From Nocardia tengchongensis (GTDB lineage: Bacteria > Actinomycetota > Actinomycetes > Mycobacteriales > Mycobacteriaceae): a stretch of 64,000 nt of DNA. The DNA lies in contig NZ_CP074371.1 in the NCBI RefSeq assembly GCF_018362975.1, positions 1 through 64,000 of the forward strand. The letters are read 5' to 3'. The notes beneath the pieces were generated by a model. It did no database searches. It was not told where the DNA came from and was given only the letters and a program-made list of their open reading frames with translations. Below are positions 60,001-64,000 of this stretch, in pieces. The stretch's first letter is position 1. Each line of letters starts with the position of its first letter. The translations under genes and the position numbers were made by a program.

Positions 60001-62843
60001 TCGCCGACCGCCTCCGCTCCCAGCGCGAACAGTTCCCGCAGCTCCTCGTCACCCAGTTCGGTGATCCAGTGCTCCCCGGTGCCGACGGTCAGATCCGCGA
60101 GCTGACTCTTGCCCTTCAGCATGTCGTCCACCCGCTCCTCGATGGTGTCGACGCACACCAGCTTGCGCACCTGCACGTCACGGCGCTGCCCGATCCGGAA
60201 GGCGCGGTCGGTGGCCTGGTTCTCCACCGCCGGATTCCACCAGCGGTCCAGGTGCACCACATGATTGGCGGCGGTCAGGTTGAGGCCGGTGCCACCGGCC
60301 TTGAGCGACAACAGCATCAACGGCGGGCCGCCGCCGCCCTGGAAGTTCTCCACCATGGCGTCGCGGGCCTGCTTGCCCACCCCGCCGTGCAGGAACGGCA
60401 CCTCGGTCCCGAAACGCTCGGTCAGGAAGGGGGCCAGCAGCTTCCCGAACTCCGCGAACTGGGTGAACATCAGCGCGCGCTCGCCGTCGGCGATCACCGA
60501 TTCCAGGATGTCCTCCACCAGCGCCAGCTTCCCGGACCGGTGCTGTCCGCGGCGCAGCACCGCCGAACCGTCGTTGAGGTAGTGCGCCGGATGGTTGCAC
60601 ACCTGCTTGAGCCGGGTCAGCGCGGCCAGCACCGCGCCCTTGCGCTCCATGCCCTTGGCGGCCTTCAACTTCGCCGACATGTCGTCCAGCACCGCCTGAT
60701 ACAGGGCGGCCTGCTCCACGGTCAGGTTGGCCCGCACCGTCATCTCGATCTTCTCCGGCAGATCCGAGATCACCGCCGGATCGGTCTTCACCCGGCGCAG
60801 CACGAACGGCGAGGTGATGGCGCGCAGGCGGGTGACGGCGTTCTCGTCGTGCTCACGCTCGATCGGAACCGCGAAGCGCGAGTGGAACTCCGACGCCTTG
60901 CCCAGCAGTTTCGGATTGGCGAAATCCAGGATCGAGCGCAGTTCCTCCAGCCGGTTCTCCACCGGAGTTCCGGTGAGCGCCAGCCGATGTCGCGCCGGGA
61001 CCAGCCGGGCCGCCCGCGCCTGCCGGGTGCCCGCGTTCTTGATGTGCTGCGCCTCGTCGAGCGCCACCCGCTGCCAGTCCTGCCGCTTCAACTCCTCGAC
61101 ATCGCGGGCCAGCAGGGCGTAGGTGGTGACCACCAGATCCGAATCCGCCACCGCCGCATCCAATTCCGCGCCGGAGCGGCGGCCGGGACCGTGATGCACC
61201 AGCACCCGCAGGTCCGGGGCGAAACGCTCGGCCTCCCGCTGCCAGTTGCCCACCACCGACATCGGGCACACCAGCAGCGTGGGGCCGGGCAGCGTGGCCT
61301 CGGCCGTCTCCCGCTCGTGCACGAGCAGCGCCAGCACCTGCACGGTCTTGCCGAGGCCCATGTCGTCGGCGAGGATCGCGCCGCAGCCGAGCCGACTCAT
61401 GGTGGCCAGCCAGGACAGCCCGCGCTGCTGGTACGGGCGCAACTGGGCCTTCAAGCCGACCGGGTCGGGGACCGGCTCGGCAGTGCGTTCGCCGTCGAAA
61501 AGCTCTGCCGCCCAGCCGGTCGCGGTGACCTCCGCCAGCGGCACCCCGATCACCGGATGCGCGGACAACTCCGCGAACAGGCCGCCGACCGTGGTCTCGG
61601 TGCCGTCGGTGCGGCCCGAGACGTAGTCGGCCGCCGCGGCCAGCATGCGGTGGTCGGCCTGCACCCAATCCCCGCGCAACCGCACCAGATCCGACTTCGC
61701 GTCCACCAGCCGCGCCATCTCGGCGGGCGTCAGCACCGTGTCACCGAGCGCCAGCTCCCAGCGGAACGACACCAAACCCTCGAGCCCCACCGCGGTTTCG
61801 GTGGCGGCCGGACTCTGCACACGCAACTTCATGGTCGGGGCGGCGATCCGCCAGGCGCGCGGCAGCATGAGCCGCACGCCCGCCGACCCGAGCGCGTTCG
61901 CGCCGTGCGCCACCAGATCCATCACCACCTCGGTGGGCAGGAACAGATCCATGCTGCGGGCATCGCCGGGCAGGTCCCGCAGGCGCGGATACGCCTGCTT
62001 GGCCGCGGCCAGCTTCTCCCCCGCCAGCCGGGTCAGCACCGGATCACCCGGCAGCAGCACCGGTTGCGGCGCTTCGCCTTCGGCGCGCAGGCAGACCTCC
62101 AGCCGCCACAGCTCGCCCGGCTCGTCGCCGTCGGGTTCCAGCAGGCGCAGCACCAGATCCGGCTCGCCCGCGGTGAGGCTGGTCCGCCAGTCCTCCAGCA
62201 CCGACGCCACCCGATGCGACCCGGTCTCCAGCGGGGTGGCCTCCAGCAGCGCGGTCACCAAGGGATGCGACACCGAATCCGGCGCGGACAGGATGTCGGG
62301 CGCGGGCGCGGAAACCCATTTGCTCGCAATGGGATCGGTCAGCTCGGCGACCAGATTCTCCAAGATTTCGGACGGGCGCCCGTTGTCCTTCAACGCCGAA
62401 GGCATCGCGACGGCCAGCTCCGTCAGCCAGGCCCGCTGCCGCTGCCCGCCCACCAGCCGCCACCGCACCCACCACTCGCCGTCGTCGCGGCGCACCTCCG
62501 GCACGATCCGGCCGGCCCGCACCCAGCGCTCGATCCCGCGCGCCACATGGCCCAGATACCGCAGATCCCCCGCCACCGGCCAGTGCGGCGGCAAATCCCC
62601 CAGCAGCACCCGCACCGCCCCCTCCGGGGCCAGGGCATGCGCGGGCACCCGCGCCCGTTCGGTGCCGAACTCCCCCGCCAGCGTCACGTCCGCCCAATGC
62701 CGCCACTTGGCCGCGCGCACCACCGACCGCAACGGCTCGGGCAGCTTCTCCGTCTCGTCCGCCAGTAAGAAGCCGTCCGGGTCGTGCCACAGCACCAGCC
62801 CGGCCCCGGGCGTCCACAGTCCGTGCAGCATCCGCCCATCCAA
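59997..62843 (-). CDS. SNF2/Rad54-family DEAD-like helicase (HelZ-type)
   Basis: A 948-residue Swi2/Snf2 ATPase that should move along double-stranded DNA. The N-terminal 450 residues are an actinobacterial accessory domain. The motor has motif I DDMGLGKTVQVLAL, motif II DEAQHIKN, GTPVENRLEELRSILDF, and in the second lobe MFTQFAEFGKLL, LKAGGTGLNLTAANHVVHLDRWWNP and the QATDRAFRIGQ motif VI. The stop overlaps the SWIM gene start (ATGA), a pairing conserved in mycobacteria (Rv2101 and its neighbour). Confidence 0.94.
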   Translation of the reverse strand: MDGRMLHGLWTPGAGLVLWHDPDGFLLADETEKLPEPLRSVVRAAKWRHWADVTLAGEFGTERARVPAHALAPEGAVRVLLGDLPPHWPVAGDLRYLGHVARGIERWVRAGRIVPEVRRDDGEWWVRWRLVGGQRQRAWLTELAVAMPSALKDNGRPSEILENLVAELTDPIASKWVSAPAPDILSAPDSVSHPLVTALLEATPLETGSHRVASVLEDWRTSLTAGEPDLVLRLLEPDGDEPGELWRLEVCLRAEGEAPQPVLLPGDPVLTRLAGEKLAAAKQAYPRLRDLPGDARSMDLFLPTEVVMDLVAHGANALGSAGVRLMLPRAWRIAAPTMKLRVQSPAATETAVGLEGLVSFRWELALGDTVLTPAEMARLVDAKSDLVRLRGDWVQADHRMLAAAADYVSGRTDGTETTVGGLFAELSAHPVIGVPLAEVTATGWAAELFDGERTAEPVPDPVGLKAQLRPYQQRGLSWLATMSRLGCGAILADDMGLGKTVQVLALLVHERETAEATLPGPTLLVCPMSVVGNWQREAERFAPDLRVLVHHGPGRRSGAELDAAVADSDLVVTTYALLARDVEELKRQDWQRVALDEAQHIKNAGTRQARAARLVPARHRLALTGTPVENRLEELRSILDFANPKLLGKASEFHSRFAVPIEREHDENAVTRLRAITSPFVLRRVKTDPAVISDLPEKIEMTVRANLTVEQAALYQAVLDDMSAKLKAAKGMERKGAVLAALTRLKQVCNHPAHYLNDGSAVLRRGQHRSGKLALVEDILESVIADGERALMFTQFAEFGKLLAPFLTERFGTEVPFLHGGVGKQARDAMVENFQGGGGPPLMLLSLKAGGTGLNLTAANHVVHLDRWWNPAVENQATDRAFRIGQRRDVQVRKLVCVDTIEERVDDMLKGKSQLADLTVGTGEHWITELGDEELRELFALGAEAVGE

Positions 62844-63053
62844 GCAGCCCGCCCCGACAACCTCCCGGCTGCCCGCGCGAGGCCCTCCCCACTACCCGAG
62901 AGTCAGATCCCTCTTTATTTCTGATCGGATACGGAACATACTGGATAAATCCGCAGGTCACCGCATGTTGGTGACACCTGTGTGCGCACCCGACAATCAC
63001 CGCGACCCAATCCGGGGCCGTGGCACTTTCGATACCGTAGGGAGGCCGTGAAG

Positions 63054-63415
63054 ATGACGATTCTGCTCCAAGTGCTCGAGCAGAGCTTCACGCCCACAAC
63101 TCCGTGGGAACGCCGGAAGTTCACCTTCGTGGACGCAGCGAAGATCGTGGGGATGCGCCTGGACGGGCAGTCCGGCGTCTGGCTGGACCTGGCCCGGCCC
63201 GGAGAGTCACAGCGGCTCGCCCGCACGCCGGACCCACGCGACTCCATCACATTCCTGCTCACCGTGTTCGCCAAGATCGCCGAATGCGAGGACCGGGGCG
63301 GCTCGTGGCTCATCGGCACGACGGCGCGCACGTGGATTCCATTGCGGCCACGCGCTTTCCACCACAACTATCGGAGACCGCCGCCGACGACATCCTGGCG
63401 CACGCCTGGCTCTAG
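63054..63415 (+). CDS. Hypothetical protein, possible frameshift
   Basis: Not recognised. ATG at 63054 has GGGAGG eight bases upstream and begins TILLQVLEQSFTPTTPWERRK, a credible coding frame as far as about 63315 (ECEDRGGSWLIG). From there the frame has no stop within the window, whereas one frame over reads HDGAHVDSIAATRF and ETAADDILAHAWL with G/C-rich third positions and stops at 63415. A single-base indel near 63316-63325 would join the two into a protein of about 120 residues. The end given here assumes that. Confidence 0.45.
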
Positions 63416-63483
63416 CCGACCCGCCGGGGTGCGAAGTCCGCACGACGACACGGCGGCGCACGTGACGCGGTACACCTGGTGCC

Positions 63484-64000
63484 GTGTGGCGCACGGGGTG
63501 GATCCGGCTGGTCGGCACGGTGGTCATCCTGTTCACGGTTCTGGGGTGCGGGACCGTCGGGCAGGAGACACCCGCGCCGGGCAGTCCCACCCGCGCCCAG
63601 CTCGAACGCCTGCTCGCGGGCGTGGTCAGCGTGCCGCACCGGCCCCGGCCGGGCGGTTACCAGCGCGGCTGCGGCGGCGGTCAGGGCTGCGTCTTCGGAC
63701 CGGCCTGGACCGACGACCACGACGGTCCGGGCGGCCACGATGGATGCGACAGCCGCAATACGGTGCTGGCCCGCCAGCTCACCGCGGTGAGCTTCCGGCC
63801 CGGGGACACCTGCGTGGTGGTCGCGGGCGCCCTGGACGATCCGTACACCGGGCGGCGCATCGCCTTCGAACGGGCGGCGGCCAAGGCCGTGCAGATCGAT
63901 CACGTGTATCCGCTGGCGGCCGCCTGGGACCTGGGCGCGTCGGGCTGGCCACCCGCGCGGCGGGTGCGGTTCGCCAACGACGTCGACTACAACCTGCTGG
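63484..64000 (+). CDS. HNH/DUF1524-type nuclease lipoprotein (3' end beyond window)
   Basis: Open from GTG 63484 to the right edge without a stop. The N-terminus is a lipoprotein signal (LVGTVVILFTVLGCG, Cys23). The following part contains GYQRGCGGGQGCVFGPAWTD, GCDSRNTVLARQL and IDHVYPLAAAWDLGASGW with FANDVDYNLL, the pattern of DUF1524/HNH-family secreted proteins, whose DH..P and N residues form the nuclease site. The final part of the domain is cut off by the window. A cell-surface or secreted nuclease is inferred. Confidence 0.75.
   Translation, partial: MWRTGWIRLVGTVVILFTVLGCGTVGQETPAPGSPTRAQLERLLAGVVSVPHRPRPGGYQRGCGGGQGCVFGPAWTDDHDGPGGHDGCDSRNTVLARQLTAVSFRPGDTCVVVAGALDDPYTGRRIAFERAAAKAVQIDHVYPLAAAWDLGASGWPPARRVRFANDVDYNLL

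Overview
The window looks like chromosomal DNA of a Nocardia-type actinobacterium (order Mycobacteriales). It is very GC-rich with G/C-ending codons. The gene order from position 27744 back to 239 (argS-lysA-hom-thrC-thrB-rho-rpmE-prfA-prmC-sua5-wecA-atpI-atpBEFHAGDC-DUF2550-cobalamin adenosyltransferase-murA-rrn promoter) is the block known from Mycobacterium tuberculosis (Rv1292 to Rv1315). Two adjacent MspA-type porin genes, a c-subunit of the Nocardia/Rhodococcus type and a mycobacteria-like gamma-subunit insert point the same way. The genus is inferred from gene content only.

Layout. 1-288: promoter and leader of an rRNA operon whose 16S gene lies off the left edge. 289-28000: the conserved housekeeping block on the minus strand (cell-wall precursor synthesis, F1Fo ATP synthase, WecA, Sua5, translation release and its methyltransferase, Rho, threonine and lysine synthesis, ArgRS), interrupted by the porin pair and a plus-strand zinc alcohol dehydrogenase. 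27867-29761: a DUF3105 and a DUF305 membrane-anchored protein, then tRNA-Arg(CCG). 29954-36600: accessory enzymes and regulators (LLM oxidoreductase/TetR pair with a shared operator, two alpha/beta hydrolases, a DinB-like protein, a large membrane protein, a small secreted protein). 36639-40426: an Fe(III)-type ABC importer behind an IdeR/DtxR-like box. 40497-42836: a membrane-anchored small protein, tRNA-Cys, a MarR regulator and an Hsp70-like protein. 42894-51724: a tightly overlapping valine-degradation operon (mmsA, acyl-CoA dehydrogenase, 3-hydroxyisobutyryl-CoA hydrolase, mmsB, enoyl-CoA hydratase) divergent from icmF, the fused isobutyryl-CoA mutase. 51831-54499: a small secreted protein, an amidohydrolase and a methyltransferase. 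54503-59138: a TetR gene divergent from a four-gene oxidative operon (SDR, ferritin-like di-iron protein, a BVMO-like NADPH-domain fragment, a full Baeyer-Villiger-type monooxygenase). 59254-62843: a SWIM protein and SNF2-family helicase pair. The right edge holds a short unknown gene and a truncated HNH-type nuclease lipoprotein.

Functional links. Isobutyryl-CoA is both the substrate of the valine operon and of IcmF, so the divergent pair sharing a 12-bp palindrome forms a branch point. The adenosyltransferase near murA can supply the adenosylcobalamin IcmF needs.

Quality note. Several genes that should be intact are broken by small indels: argS (+1), icmF (three -1 shifts, all at G or C runs), the DUF305 gene, probably the SWIM gene and the gene at 63054. 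argS is normally essential, so some or all of these may be sequencing or assembly errors. The second porin gene has a larger internal deletion that looks more like true decay.
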